From the NCBI GenBank assembly GCA_017615325.1, contig JAGAAI010000015.1:1-37761 (forward strand): a stretch of DNA of 37,761 bases, written 5' to 3'. A program made the translations under genes and the position numbers. This stretch comes from Clostridiales bacterium (GTDB lineage: Bacteria > Bacillota > Clostridia > Saccharofermentanales > Saccharofermentanaceae). Positions 7,526 to 16,547 of the stretch are shown piece after piece. Below the pieces are notes generated by a model that worked only from the letters and a program-made list of their open reading frames with translations, was not told where the DNA came from and did no database searches. Each line of letters starts with the position of its first letter. Position 1 is the first letter of the stretch.

Positions 7526-10500
7526 ATGACCGTAAGAAGAATCCTATCTGAGAAGAAGACCCCTTTTGCCGTTGAAGCTAAAGGATTGCTGCATGATATC
7601 AAGGCTGACCTTGATATTTCCACTTTGGAGAATGTTCGAGTTATCAACCGTTACGATATCTCCGGTATCACTGATGAAGAGTACGAGGAAGCCAAGAAAG
7701 TCGTTTTCTCCGAGCCTCCGGTAGATGACTGCTACGATGAGACTGTTGATCTTAGCGGCAGTTCTTATGTTCTGATCATAGAGGCTTTGCCCGGTCAGTA
7801 CGATCAGAGAGCTGACTCAGCTGCACAGTGTGTTCAGTTCCTTACCCGTAAAGAAAGACCTCTCGTTAAGACAGCCAAGGTCGTTGCTTTTTACGGTGCT
7901 CTTACAGAAGAAGAGAAGAAGAAGATAGCAGATTACCTTATTAACCCCGTTGAGAGCCGTGAGGCTTCCGCTGAAAAGCCCGAAACACTCGAAGATAAGT
8001 ACGATATTCCTACGACTGTAGCTACAGTTGATGGTTTTATCGATATGTCTGAGGACGATATCAAAGCATTGCGCGCATCCTTAGGTCTTGCAATGAGCGA
8101 TGCCGATATCCTCTTTACTCAGGAATTCTTCAAGGGACAGGGAAGAAACCCTACGATTACAGAGATCAGGGTTCTTGATACATACTGGTCTGATCACTGC
8201 AGACATACTACATTCCTTACTGAGCTCGAAGATATCGTTTTCGACGGTGACGATGAACTGACAGAAGAGATCAAGGAAACATATGCTGATTACCTTGCAA
8301 ACCGTGACGAGATCTACGGGGAGAGAGTCAAGGAGAAGCATATCTGTCTTATGGATATGGCTACATTGGCTGCAAAGAAGCTCAAGAAAGACGGCAAGCT
8401 TGCTGACCTCGATGAGTCTGAAGAGATCAATGCGTGCTCGATCAAGATCCGCATCAAGGTTGACGGTGAAGATCGTGATTACATCTTCATGTTCAAGAAT
8501 GAGACACATAACCATCCTACCGAGATCGAGCCTTTCGGTGGTGCCGCAACATGTTTGGGCGGTGCTATCAGAGATCCTCTGTCCGGTCGTTCTTATGTAT
8601 ATCAGGCAATGCGTGTAACCGGTGCCGGCGATCCAACATTGCCCGTATCACTTACTCTCAAGGGTAAGCTCTCACAGAAGAAGCTCGTAAGGACTGCCCA
8701 GGCCGGATATTCTTCTTACGGCAACCAGATCGGTCTTGCAACAGGCCAGGTAGATGAGATCTATCATCCCGGCTACGTTGCCAAGAGAATGGAGATCGGC
8801 GCCGTTGTAGGCGCTGCGCCTGCTGAGAATATCGTTAGAGAAAGACCTTCTGCAGGCGACATCGTTGTACTCCTTGGCGGAAGAACAGGCCGTGATGGTA
8901 TCGGCGGTGCAACAGGATCATCCAAGGCACACGATACAAAGTCAGTTCTTACATGCGGATCCGAAGTCCAGAAGGGTAACCCTCCGACAGAGCGTAAGCT
9001 CCAGAGACTTTTCCGTAACCCTGAAGTAACCAAGCTCATTATCAGATGTAATGACTTCGGTGCAGGCGGTGTATCCGTTGCAATAGGCGAACTTGCCGCA
9101 GGTCTTAAGATCAATCTCGATGCAGTTCCCAAGAAGTACGAAGGTCTTGACGGTACTGAGATCGCTATTTCCGAATCTCAGGAGAGAATGGCTGTTGTAG
9201 TCCATAAGGAAGACTTGGACAAGTTCATGGATGCAGCTGATGAAGAGAACCTTGAAGCTACAGTTGTTGCAGAGGTTACAGAAGAGCCCGTCATGAAGAT
9301 GGTCTGGAACGGAGTTACCATCGTTGATCTCCCGAGAAGCTTCATTGACACCAACGGTGCTAAGCAGTATGCGGATGTTGAAGTTACGGCACCTGACCTT
9401 AGTAATATCTATATCGATAAGCCTGTCGAATCTTTCGTTGAAGGCGATTTTGCAGCATCCCTTGCTGGTGCTCTTAACTCACTTGAGGGCTGTTCGCGTA
9501 AAGGCCTCACCCAGAGATTCGACTCTTCGATCGGCGCTGCTACAGCTCTTATGCCTTACGGCGGCCGCTATCAGGATTCTCCCGAGGAAGGCATGGCCTG
9601 CAAGATCCCTATGGATAAGGGCTATACGGATGCTGTATCCGTAATGACTTACGGATTTGATCCTTACTTTACGGAGTGGAACCCTTATGCCGGTTCCTAC
9701 CATGCTGTAGTAGAGAGCCTTTTGAAGCTCCTTGCCATGGGCGTTGATCCTGCAACAGCAAGACTTACATTCCAGGAATATTTCGAGAGAATGAGTTCCA
9801 AGACAGCCTGGGGCAAGCCTCTTACTGCTCTGCTTGGTGCATACAGGGCACAGCTCGACTTTGAAGTTCCTTCGATAGGCGGTAAGGATTCCATGTCCGG
9901 TACATTCAACGATATCCATGTACCTCCAACGCTCGTATCCTTTGCTGTCGGCATGACAACAACAGATAAGCTCATTACCGCAACCCTTACAGGTGAGGGA
10001 GAAGACCTCTATCTCCTGAAGTGCGCAAGGAACGGCAAGGGCTTCTATAAGAAGGATCACGTTCTCCGGGTATTCAAGGCTGTTAAGGAACTTGAAGCAA
10101 GAGGTCAGGTCAAGAATGCGGCTGTTGTAAGAAGCGCAGGTGTTGCAGCAAGAGTTGCATCCATGTGCTTCGGTAACGGACTCGGCTTTGAGTTCGATGG
10201 TAAGCTTACGGAAGCTGATCTTTTCTCCAAGACGATGGGCGCTATCATCGTTGCAATCCCCAAGGATTCCAACGCTATCGACAAGGTGGAGATGGCCGGC
10301 GGTAAGTTCATAGGTAAGACTAACGCTTCCGGTGCCTTCACATATAACGGACAGTCTCTGTCTGTTGCTGATGCATTGGCTAAGTACGAAGGCAAGCTCG
10401 AGCCTGTTTTCGCAACAAAGGCTACTGATGCTGAAATGCCTTGTGAAGTTACACCTTTCGAGTCCGGAAAGACATTCAAGTGTGCCAACATCTCCAAGGG

Positions 10501-11302
10501 AGTTAAGCCTAAGGTTATCATTCCTGTAATGCCCGGTACCAACTGCGAACTCGATACTGCAAGAGCATTCGAGAGAGCAGGCGCTGAAGCTGACGTATTC
10601 GTCATCCGCAATAAGACTCAGGAAGAGATCACCGATTCACTCAATACACTCGCTGCAAAGATCTGCGGAAGCAACATCATCATGCTTCCGGGCGGATTCT
10701 CAGCAGGTGACGAGCCTGAAGGTTCAGGTAAGTTCTTCGCTGCAGCATTCAGGAGCGCAGTTATCACTGATGCTGTAAGAGACCTGCTCTTTAACAGAGA
10801 CGGCTTGATGCTCGGTATCTGTAACGGTTTCCAGAGCCTTATCAAGCTCGGACTCCTGCCTTTCGGTGATATCAAGGAACTCGATGACACATGTCCTACT
10901 CTGACATTCAATAACGTCGGCCGTCACCAGAATTCCTATGTAACAACTAAGATCATGACAGATAACAGCCCTTGGCTTTCAAAGGTCAAAGTAGGTGACA
11001 TATACAACATTCCGATCTCACATGGTGAGGGAAGATTCGTTGCATCCGATGATCTTGTAAAGAAGCTTATCGCTAACGGTCAGGTTGCAACCTGCTATGT
11101 AGATGAGAGCGGCAATCCTTCAGCTGTTACAGGATTCAACCCCAACGGTTCCGTATGCGGCATCGAAGGAATCCTCTCACCTGACGGAAGGATCTTCGGT
11201 AAGATGGGTCACTCAGAGCGTTATGAGCCTGATCTTACAAAGAACATCCCCGGCAATAAGCATCAGCCTATCTTTGAAGCAGGCGTAGAGTACTTCCTCT
11301 GA
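7526..11302 (+). CDS. purL: Phosphoribosylformylglycinamidine synthase, single-chain PurL
   Basis: Converts FGAR, glutamine and ATP to FGAM, the fourth step of purine synthesis. At 1258 residues it is the large fused form, with synthetase and glutaminase in one chain, rather than the PurS/PurQ/PurL complex typical of Bacillus. The synthetase half shows DTYWSDHCRHTTF, FKNETHNHPTEIEPFGGAAT and GGRTGRDGIGGATGSS. The glutaminase domain starts near residue 1000 (VIIPVMPGTNCELDTARAF). It holds the nucleophile C1099 in GICNGFQSLIKLG and the catalytic His in ISHGEGRF. AGGGAG lies 9 bases before the ATG. It is the first gene of a tightly spaced run, with rsmA only 4 bases behind it. Confidence 0.96.
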   Translation: MTVRRILSEKKTPFAVEAKGLLHDIKADLDISTLENVRVINRYDISGITDEEYEEAKKVVFSEPPVDDCYDETVDLSGSSYVLIIEALPGQYDQRADSAAQCVQFLTRKERPLVKTAKVVAFYGALTEEEKKKIADYLINPVESREASAEKPETLEDKYDIPTTVATVDGFIDMSEDDIKALRASLGLAMSDADILFTQEFFKGQGRNPTITEIRVLDTYWSDHCRHTTFLTELEDIVFDGDDELTEEIKETYADYLANRDEIYGERVKEKHICLMDMATLAAKKLKKDGKLADLDESEEINACSIKIRIKVDGEDRDYIFMFKNETHNHPTEIEPFGGAATCLGGAIRDPLSGRSYVYQAMRVTGAGDPTLPVSLTLKGKLSQKKLVRTAQAGYSSYGNQIGLATGQVDEIYHPGYVAKRMEIGAVVGAAPAENIVRERPSAGDIVVLLGGRTGRDGIGGATGSSKAHDTKSVLTCGSEVQKGNPPTERKLQRLFRNPEVTKLIIRCNDFGAGGVSVAIGELAAGLKINLDAVPKKYEGLDGTEIAISESQERMAVVVHKEDLDKFMDAADEENLEATVVAEVTEEPVMKMVWNGVTIVDLPRSFIDTNGAKQYADVEVTAPDLSNIYIDKPVESFVEGDFAASLAGALNSLEGCSRKGLTQRFDSSIGAATALMPYGGRYQDSPEEGMACKIPMDKGYTDAVSVMTYGFDPYFTEWNPYAGSYHAVVESLLKLLAMGVDPATARLTFQEYFERMSSKTAWGKPLTALLGAYRAQLDFEVPSIGGKDSMSGTFNDIHVPPTLVSFAVGMTTTDKLITATLTGEGEDLYLLKCARNGKGFYKKDHVLRVFKAVKELEARGQVKNAAVVRSAGVAARVASMCFGNGLGFEFDGKLTEADLFSKTMGAIIVAIPKDSNAIDKVEMAGGKFIGKTNASGAFTYNGQSLSVADALAKYEGKLEPVFATKATDAEMPCEVTPFESGKTFKCANISKGVKPKVIIPVMPGTNCELDTARAFERAGAEADVFVIRNKTQEEITDSLNTLAAKICGSNIIMLPGGFSAGDEPEGSGKFFAAAFRSAVITDAVRDLLFNRDGLMLGICNGFQSLIKLGLLPFGDIKELDDTCPTLTFNNVGRHQNSYVTTKIMTDNSPWLSKVKVGDIYNIPISHGEGRFVASDDLVKKLIANGQVATCYVDESGNPSAVTGFNPNGSVCGIEGILSPDGRIFGKMGHSERYEPDLTKNIPGNKHQPIFEAGVEYFL

Positions 11303-11306
11303 TACG

Positions 11307-12119
11307 ATGAGCAGGGAAGAAGTCAAAAGAATATTAGACGAAGAGAAGATTCTGCCCAGATCCCGGTTTGGGCAGAATTTTCTTGTCGATGACGATGTTA
11401 TAGGCAGGATAATTGGTCTTATAGGGGCCGAACAGGAAGATCTGATATTGGAGATAGGTCCGGGCCTGGGAGCTCTTACAAAGCCAATGTGCGCCTTCTA
11501 CGGCAATATTACTGCCGTAGAGATTGACAAAGATCTTGCAACTTACCTCGATAATGAACCATCGGTTACTGCAAAGATAATTAACAGCGACTATCTTAAG
11601 GTTAAAGTAGATTCATATAATGCTTCTGATGTATCTTATGTCGTAAGCAACCTTCCATACTATTGCATGACCCCTGTCATGAAGAAGATCTTCTCTGACT
11701 GCAATAATGCCCGGAAGATGGTCCTTATGACAGAAGACGAAGCATATCCGCGTATCGTTGCAACAAAAAACACAAAGGATTACGGGCCTTTGGCTGTATT
11801 GGTGTCCCTTTTCGGAGTGTGCAGCAAGGAGTTTAATGTTCCCGGTAATTGTTTTTATCCTGTACCGAGGACTTTATCCTGCGTTATCAGCTTGGAGAGG
11901 GGAGAAGAGGCTTCATCCATTACACCTGACTTTATCTCCTTTGTAGAGAAGTGCTTTGCAATGAGGAGAAAGAAGCTCATGAACAACCTAAAACCTTATT
12001 ATCCCCAGGATGTTCTGGACAGAGTCATAGGGAATAAGGACATAAGGGCAGAAGATATGGAGTCTATAGAGTTTTCGAGACTATATCGTGATATAATCAG
12101 TATGATTTCCAATAAGTGA
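11307..12119 (+). CDS. rsmA: 16S rRNA dimethyladenosine transferase RsmA/KsgA
   Basis: Uses S-adenosylmethionine to dimethylate two adjacent adenosines in the 3' hairpin of 16S rRNA late in 30S assembly. Visible signatures are SRFGQNFLVDDDV near the N-terminus, the SAM-binding LEIGPGLGALT, VEIDKDL, and the catalytic NLPYYCMTPV. The 270 residues fit the family (about 270-290). The start at 11307 is 4 bases after the purL stop and the ribosome site lies in the end of purL, so translation is probably coupled. Confidence 0.95.
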   Translation: MSREEVKRILDEEKILPRSRFGQNFLVDDDVIGRIIGLIGAEQEDLILEIGPGLGALTKPMCAFYGNITAVEIDKDLATYLDNEPSVTAKIINSDYLKVKVDSYNASDVSYVVSNLPYYCMTPVMKKIFSDCNNARKMVLMTEDEAYPRIVATKNTKDYGPLAVLVSLFGVCSKEFNVPGNCFYPVPRTLSCVISLERGEEASSITPDFISFVEKCFAMRRKKLMNNLKPYYPQDVLDRVIGNKDIRAEDMESIEFSRLYRDIISMISNK

Positions 12120-12129
12120 GGTTATTTGA

Positions 12130-12663
12130 ATGAAGAAGAGTTCGAGCATTTTGGGTAAATATTCCGAGGGACAGCTCAAGAAAAAGAAATCCGATTCCGA
12201 GCCTGCCATCGTTAAATACGAGCAGCTTTACAAAGGCCCCGCACTTACAAAGAAAGTCACGGATACAAGCCGCCAGACATTAGAAGAGAAGATCGCCAAG
12301 AGACAGACTCCTGCCAATGTTATCGAAGTGACACAGGTGGAAGTCGATATCGGCGGCACTACATATCTTGTATCAACTCCCGATGATGTAACGGAAGAAC
12401 ATATCAGGAAGGTCGCATCCCTGGCTGATGAGATCTATCTTGAGACCAAGGATAACAATCAGTATACGACTACACATAAACTGGCTGTTTTATCGCTCTT
12501 TGAAGCCTGTGACAGGCTCCTTCGCGTTAATGCAGAGAACCAGTCTTTGAAGACTGAAGTGATGTACTATAAGCAGAAGGCACAGCTTGCCGATAAGAAA
12601 GATTCCGAGAAATTAAAGCCCACTCCGATGGAAGAGCTTTCCGACAGACTCGGCAACAAGTAA
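12130..12663 (+). CDS. ZapA-like cell division protein with N-terminal extension
   Basis: Residues from about 72 to 160 look like a ZapA domain, the small FtsZ-ring cross-linking factor. They comprise a beta region (VEVDIGGTTYLVSTPDD), helix EEHIRKVASLADEIY, the alanine/leucine helix THKLAVLSLFEACDRLL and a coiled-coil-like tail (NAENQSLKTEVMYYKQK). ZapA itself is usually about 90-110 residues. This protein has an extra 65-70 residue, Lys-rich, probably disordered N-terminus and totals 177 residues. It follows rsmA by 10 bases and precedes the U32 gene by 6. The FtsZ role is inferred from the fold. Confidence 0.75.
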   Translation: MKKSSSILGKYSEGQLKKKKSDSEPAIVKYEQLYKGPALTKKVTDTSRQTLEEKIAKRQTPANVIEVTQVEVDIGGTTYLVSTPDDVTEEHIRKVASLADEIYLETKDNNQYTTTHKLAVLSLFEACDRLLRVNAENQSLKTEVMYYKQKAQLADKKDSEKLKPTPMEELSDRLGNK

Positions 12664-12669
12664 TCCTTT

Positions 12670-14943
12670 ATGGCAAGATTAGAATTATTAGCACCTGCCG
12701 GCAGTCTTGATATACTCAAAAAAGCAGTCGACTGCGGCGCGGATGCTGTTTACTGCGGCCTTTCAGGCGAATATAACGCCAGAGGCAATGCAATTAACTT
12801 CACCATAAGCGAATTGGAAGATGGCATTGATTACGCACATCTTAAGAATTCCAAAGTATATCTGACATGCAATACATTGCTCTCAGACAGTGAGATTGAT
12901 TCGTATCTTCCAGTATTGGCTGAATGCGGGCAGATCGGCATTGATGCATTCATTATCCAGGATTTAGGACTTCTCCGTCTGGTAAACGACTATATCGGTA
13001 TTCCCGTTAATGCCAGCACTCAGATGAATGTGTTTGGAACTTCTGAATATGGTGCTCTTAAGGAATACGGTATCAGAAGGATAGTTCTTCCCAGAGAACT
13101 TACGATGTCTGAGATAGCTGAACGCGCCAGGATCGCTGAATCTTATGGCCTCGAGACAGAAGTCTTTTGCCATGGTGCTGTTTGCATCTGTCAGTCAGGA
13201 CTCTGTCTTTACAGTGCAATGAACCGTTCAGGTACGAGATCAGGGAACAGAGGATTATGCGCCCAGCCCTGCAGGGAAGAATACAAACTTAAATACAATG
13301 ATGAACTTATCCGTAAAGGTCATCTCTTATCTCCCAAAGACCGTGATATCTCCGGATACATAAAGGATCTGATAGATGCCGGAGTTGCTTCCGTAAAGAT
13401 AGAGGGCAGGATGCGTGATGCTGATTACGTCGGCAATACGGTCAGCCTCTATAGATCTCTAATCGATGCATGTTACGAAGGTTATAACACGGATAAAACA
13501 GCTGCTGATGCTTATAACGGCTTGCTGATCAACTTTAACCGTGGCGGAAGCTTTACTTCGCAGAACATGTCAGGCACAAAGGATCCGGATATCTTGTCAG
13601 GCGAATTTCCCGGCAAATACGGTCTTAAGATCGGGAGGATAATGGATACGTCTTCTTTTGAAGGCATAATCTCCGTTAAGTGCCTTGAGAATATCGTTAT
13701 GCCTAAGGCAGGCGATGTACTGTCAATAAGATCGGCTGATATAGAAGTCTGCTCATTCCCTCTGGGTAAGATCAATGATAATGGCAGGAACCTTGATATC
13801 AAGGGCTTGCATCCCGATACGATCAAGAAGGTTAAGCCCGGCATGGATGTATTCCTCATGAGCCATAAGTTCGAAGGTTCATCGGTTCGAAGATCAGTCC
13901 TTGATATGAAGCTTTGCGCCGGCGAAGGGAAGATGACCTTGTCCGGTTCTGTTAACGTGCTTGATAAGACAGTTCAATCTTCTCTAACTTCTGATCTTGA
14001 TATGGGATACGATAATTCACTGCCAGAAGACAGGATAAAGACTCAGCTTGCCAAATTGGGTTCCACACCGTTTTCTGCTGGTGATATTGTGATATCCGGT
14101 GATATCAGGTGTCCTGTAAGTCTCATCAATTCAATGAGGCGCGATCTTTGTGATTCTCTTGAAGATAAGATCAAAACTTCTTTCAGAAGAGATATAGCTG
14201 ATATTGATATGACAGATGATATGAGTCATGCCGCAAGATCTGCACATAAGCTTTATACGATGTATACATACACTTATCTCAAGGGCTCTGCTTCAATAAT
14301 CAGGCCCGGAGCTGATTACTATCAGATCCCTGTAACGGAGATCATCTCCGATCAGATAAGGAGAGAAGTTCTTGAGGCTGTAGATAAATGCGGAGGCAAG
14401 CTTATCGTACAGTTGCCGGGGCTTATACATGACGAGCAGAAAGTGCGATATGACCGTGTAATAACTTCGCTTAAAGATAAGTGTTATGCCGTTTCTACAT
14501 CTGAGAAATTATCTTCTGCAAAGTTCAATGCTAAGAAGATACTGTCGCCTGAAGGGAATGTCTATAATTCTATTTCCTATAAGAGCATTAAGGATGATTT
14601 CGAAGCAATATCCCTGTCTTTGGAACTTAGTCCCATAGATGTTATAAACATCGTATCATCGACGGAAGATCCTTCTGCCGTGATAGTCCAGAAGGAGGGC
14701 CCCGTTATCTGGATGCAGTCAGACTTCTGTCCTGTGGGACGCAATGCATCAGGCTGCAATATCTGTAAGAACAAGAGGATATTTGAACTTGTTCAGAGCA
14801 ATAACGAAGTGAGATACGTTGTAACAGATCCTACGCAGTGTTCTTCAAGGATCTTTGGTCCTGCCAAGAATCTTTGGACTGACAACGATATATCACAGCT
14901 TAATTCATATGCTGACGTAATAATTAATCACACATTTATCTGA
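12670..14943 (+). CDS. Peptidase U32 family protein, probable RNA hydroxylation factor (RlhA-like)
   Basis: N-terminal LELLAPAGSLDILKKAVDCG and GADAVYCGL are the U32 opening. The family Cys cluster is FCHGAVCICQSGLC plus GNRGLCAQPC, thought to hold an iron-sulfur cluster in the RlhA and TrhP homologues. The length (757 residues, with a long C-terminal region after the U32 core) fits the RlhA-type branch, which acts in 23S rRNA C2501 hydroxylation in E. coli. Shorter relatives (TrhP) act on tRNA wobble uridine. Further Cys pairs occur near the C-terminus (NASGCNICKNKR). Despite the family name, peptidase activity is uncertain. Neighbouring rsmA and tsaD also serve translation. It is preceded by a weak ribosome site (TCCTTT) and is likely coupled to the gene before it. 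Confidence 0.85.
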   Translation: MARLELLAPAGSLDILKKAVDCGADAVYCGLSGEYNARGNAINFTISELEDGIDYAHLKNSKVYLTCNTLLSDSEIDSYLPVLAECGQIGIDAFIIQDLGLLRLVNDYIGIPVNASTQMNVFGTSEYGALKEYGIRRIVLPRELTMSEIAERARIAESYGLETEVFCHGAVCICQSGLCLYSAMNRSGTRSGNRGLCAQPCREEYKLKYNDELIRKGHLLSPKDRDISGYIKDLIDAGVASVKIEGRMRDADYVGNTVSLYRSLIDACYEGYNTDKTAADAYNGLLINFNRGGSFTSQNMSGTKDPDILSGEFPGKYGLKIGRIMDTSSFEGIISVKCLENIVMPKAGDVLSIRSADIEVCSFPLGKINDNGRNLDIKGLHPDTIKKVKPGMDVFLMSHKFEGSSVRRSVLDMKLCAGEGKMTLSGSVNVLDKTVQSSLTSDLDMGYDNSLPEDRIKTQLAKLGSTPFSAGDIVISGDIRCPVSLINSMRRDLCDSLEDKIKTSFRRDIADIDMTDDMSHAARSAHKLYTMYTYTYLKGSASIIRPGADYYQIPVTEIISDQIRREVLEAVDKCGGKLIVQLPGLIHDEQKVRYDRVITSLKDKCYAVSTSEKLSSAKFNAKKILSPEGNVYNSISYKSIKDDFEAISLSLELSPIDVINIVSSTEDPSAVIVQKEGPVIWMQSDFCPVGRNASGCNICKNKRIFELVQSNNEVRYVVTDPTQCSSRIFGPAKNLWTDNDISQLNSYADVIINHTFI

Positions 14944-14969
14944 TATCATTTTCGGGGAGGATATTTATT

Positions 14970-15470
14970 ATGAACGACAAGCTTTACATCTCAAAATGCA
15001 GGGAAGATGCAGTTATCCCTAAGTATGCAAATCCCGGTGATGCCGGAATGGATATATATGCTGCTGAAGACGTCATCATAGAGCCCGGCTGCACAAAGCT
15101 CGTTCCGACAGGTCTTAAGATGGCAATTCCAGTTGGGTACGAGGTCCAGATAAGACCCAGATCCGGTATCTCGCTTAAGACTATGCTCCGTATCCCCAAT
15201 GCTCCCGGAACTATTGATTCGGGTTACAGAGATGAGGTAAACGTTATCGTTCACAACGCTTCCATCAGGCAGGAAACATCAGATGAGACTTACTTCACGC
15301 CTGATACAAAGGGTGTCCGTCACGGCACATATATGATAAGGAAAGGCGACAGGATCGCACAGATGGTCATTGCCAAAGTCGAGTATCTCGAACCGGAGCT
15401 AGTCGAATCTGTTGCCGATATCGGCGAAGACAGGGGCGGAGGATTCGGATCTACGGGCGTAACAGGCTGA
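14970..15470 (+). CDS. dut: dUTP diphosphatase
   Basis: Hydrolyses dUTP to dUMP and pyrophosphate, keeping uracil out of DNA and feeding dTMP synthesis. All five trimeric-dUTPase motifs are visible in order: DAGMDIYAAED, RPRSGIS, GTIDSGYRDEV, KGDRIAQMVI and RGGGFGSTGVTG at the C-terminus. The 166 residues exceed the common 140-150 because of an insert of about 20 residues between motifs 3 and 4 (RQETSDETYFTPDTKGVRHG). GGGAGGA stands before the ATG, 26 bases after the U32 gene. Confidence 0.95.
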   Translation: MNDKLYISKCREDAVIPKYANPGDAGMDIYAAEDVIIEPGCTKLVPTGLKMAIPVGYEVQIRPRSGISLKTMLRIPNAPGTIDSGYRDEVNVIVHNASIRQETSDETYFTPDTKGVRHGTYMIRKGDRIAQMVIAKVEYLEPELVESVADIGEDRGGGFGSTGVTG

Positions 15471-15559
15471 TTTATTAGTCCTCTGGGGTGGCAAAAAGCC
15501 TCTCTAAGTGGTAAAATCATATAGCCTTTATGGCAATCAAATGCGGGAGGTAACAGGTT

Positions 15560-16537
15560 TTGCTCGAATATTATGCATCCAAAGATAACGGGCTTACCGG
15601 TACCCGCTCAATCCACAAGGTTCAGCAGATAGAGAAGATCCAGGAGAATTGCTGGATCAATCTTTATTCGCCTACTGAACAGGAGATCAATACCGTTGTC
15701 AACGAACTGAATATTCCTCAGGAATTCATAAGATATCCTTTGGACGAAGAAGAGAGACCTCGTATCGACTTTGATGACGATACAGGCAACGTTCTCGTCA
15801 TCGTTGACATTCCTTATTCCAGAAGGGAAGAGGGTATCATCAAGTACGAGACGACGCCTCTTGGTATCATAATCTGCGATAAGCACATAGTAACGGTATC
15901 CCTTAAGCAGATGGCAGTTCTTGATAACTTTATTGACAACAGGATCAAGGACCTTAATGTCGCTTTCAGGACCAGATTCACCATTCAGATCCTTTATGCT
16001 GTTGCCAAGGACTACTTGAGACTCTTGCGCTTCATCGACCAGACTTTGGAGAATGTTGAGATAGCATTGAAAAAGGAGATCAGCAACACATATCTCTATA
16101 AGATGCTTGAACTCGATAAATCCCTCGTTTACTTCACATCATCCTTAAGATCCAACGAGGCAGTGCTCGAGAAGCTCTTGAGAGGTCGTGTCCTGAAGAT
16201 CTACGATGAAGACGAAGATCTCCTTGAAGATGTAGTCATCGAGTATAAGCAGGCTCATGAGATGGCTGAGATCTATACAACGATCGTTAACCACACGATG
16301 GATATCTACGGTTCCATCATCAACAATAATGTTAACGACATCATGAAGATCCTGGCGGCTGCCACGATCTGTCTTACATTGCCTGATCTTATCGGATCCT
16401 TCTTCGGCCAGAACTGTCCGATGCCCTGGGATGAGACTTTTGTTGATAACCCGGTACCATTCATTGCTTTGCTTATCGGGTGTCTTGCTTCAGTTATCAT
16501 CAGTTTCATATTCTTAAGGAAGAAGAAGTTCTTATAA
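15560..16537 (+). CDS. CorA-family divalent cation transporter with GQN in place of GMN
   Basis: Membrane channel family for Mg2+ and related ions. The 325 residues show a cytoplasmic domain with long helices (RDYLRLLRFIDQTLENVEIAL). Two C-terminal membrane segments follow, about 265-282 (ILAAATICLTLPDLIGSFF) and 302-320 (FIALLIGCLASVIISFIFL), with a basic tail RKKKFL. The pore-mouth signature GMN, nearly invariant in CorA, here reads G283-Q284-N285 (FFGQNCPMP), so ion choice may differ. The start is TTG at 15560, with GGGAGG 9 bases upstream; no in-frame ATG nearby has a better site. A gap of 89 bases separates it from dut, so it may have its own promoter. Confidence 0.85.
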   Translation: MLEYYASKDNGLTGTRSIHKVQQIEKIQENCWINLYSPTEQEINTVVNELNIPQEFIRYPLDEEERPRIDFDDDTGNVLVIVDIPYSRREEGIIKYETTPLGIIICDKHIVTVSLKQMAVLDNFIDNRIKDLNVAFRTRFTIQILYAVAKDYLRLLRFIDQTLENVEIALKKEISNTYLYKMLELDKSLVYFTSSLRSNEAVLEKLLRGRVLKIYDEDEDLLEDVVIEYKQAHEMAEIYTTIVNHTMDIYGSIINNNVNDIMKILAAATICLTLPDLIGSFFGQNCPMPWDETFVDNPVPFIALLIGCLASVIISFIFLRKKKFL

Positions 16538-16547
16538 AGGGATCATC

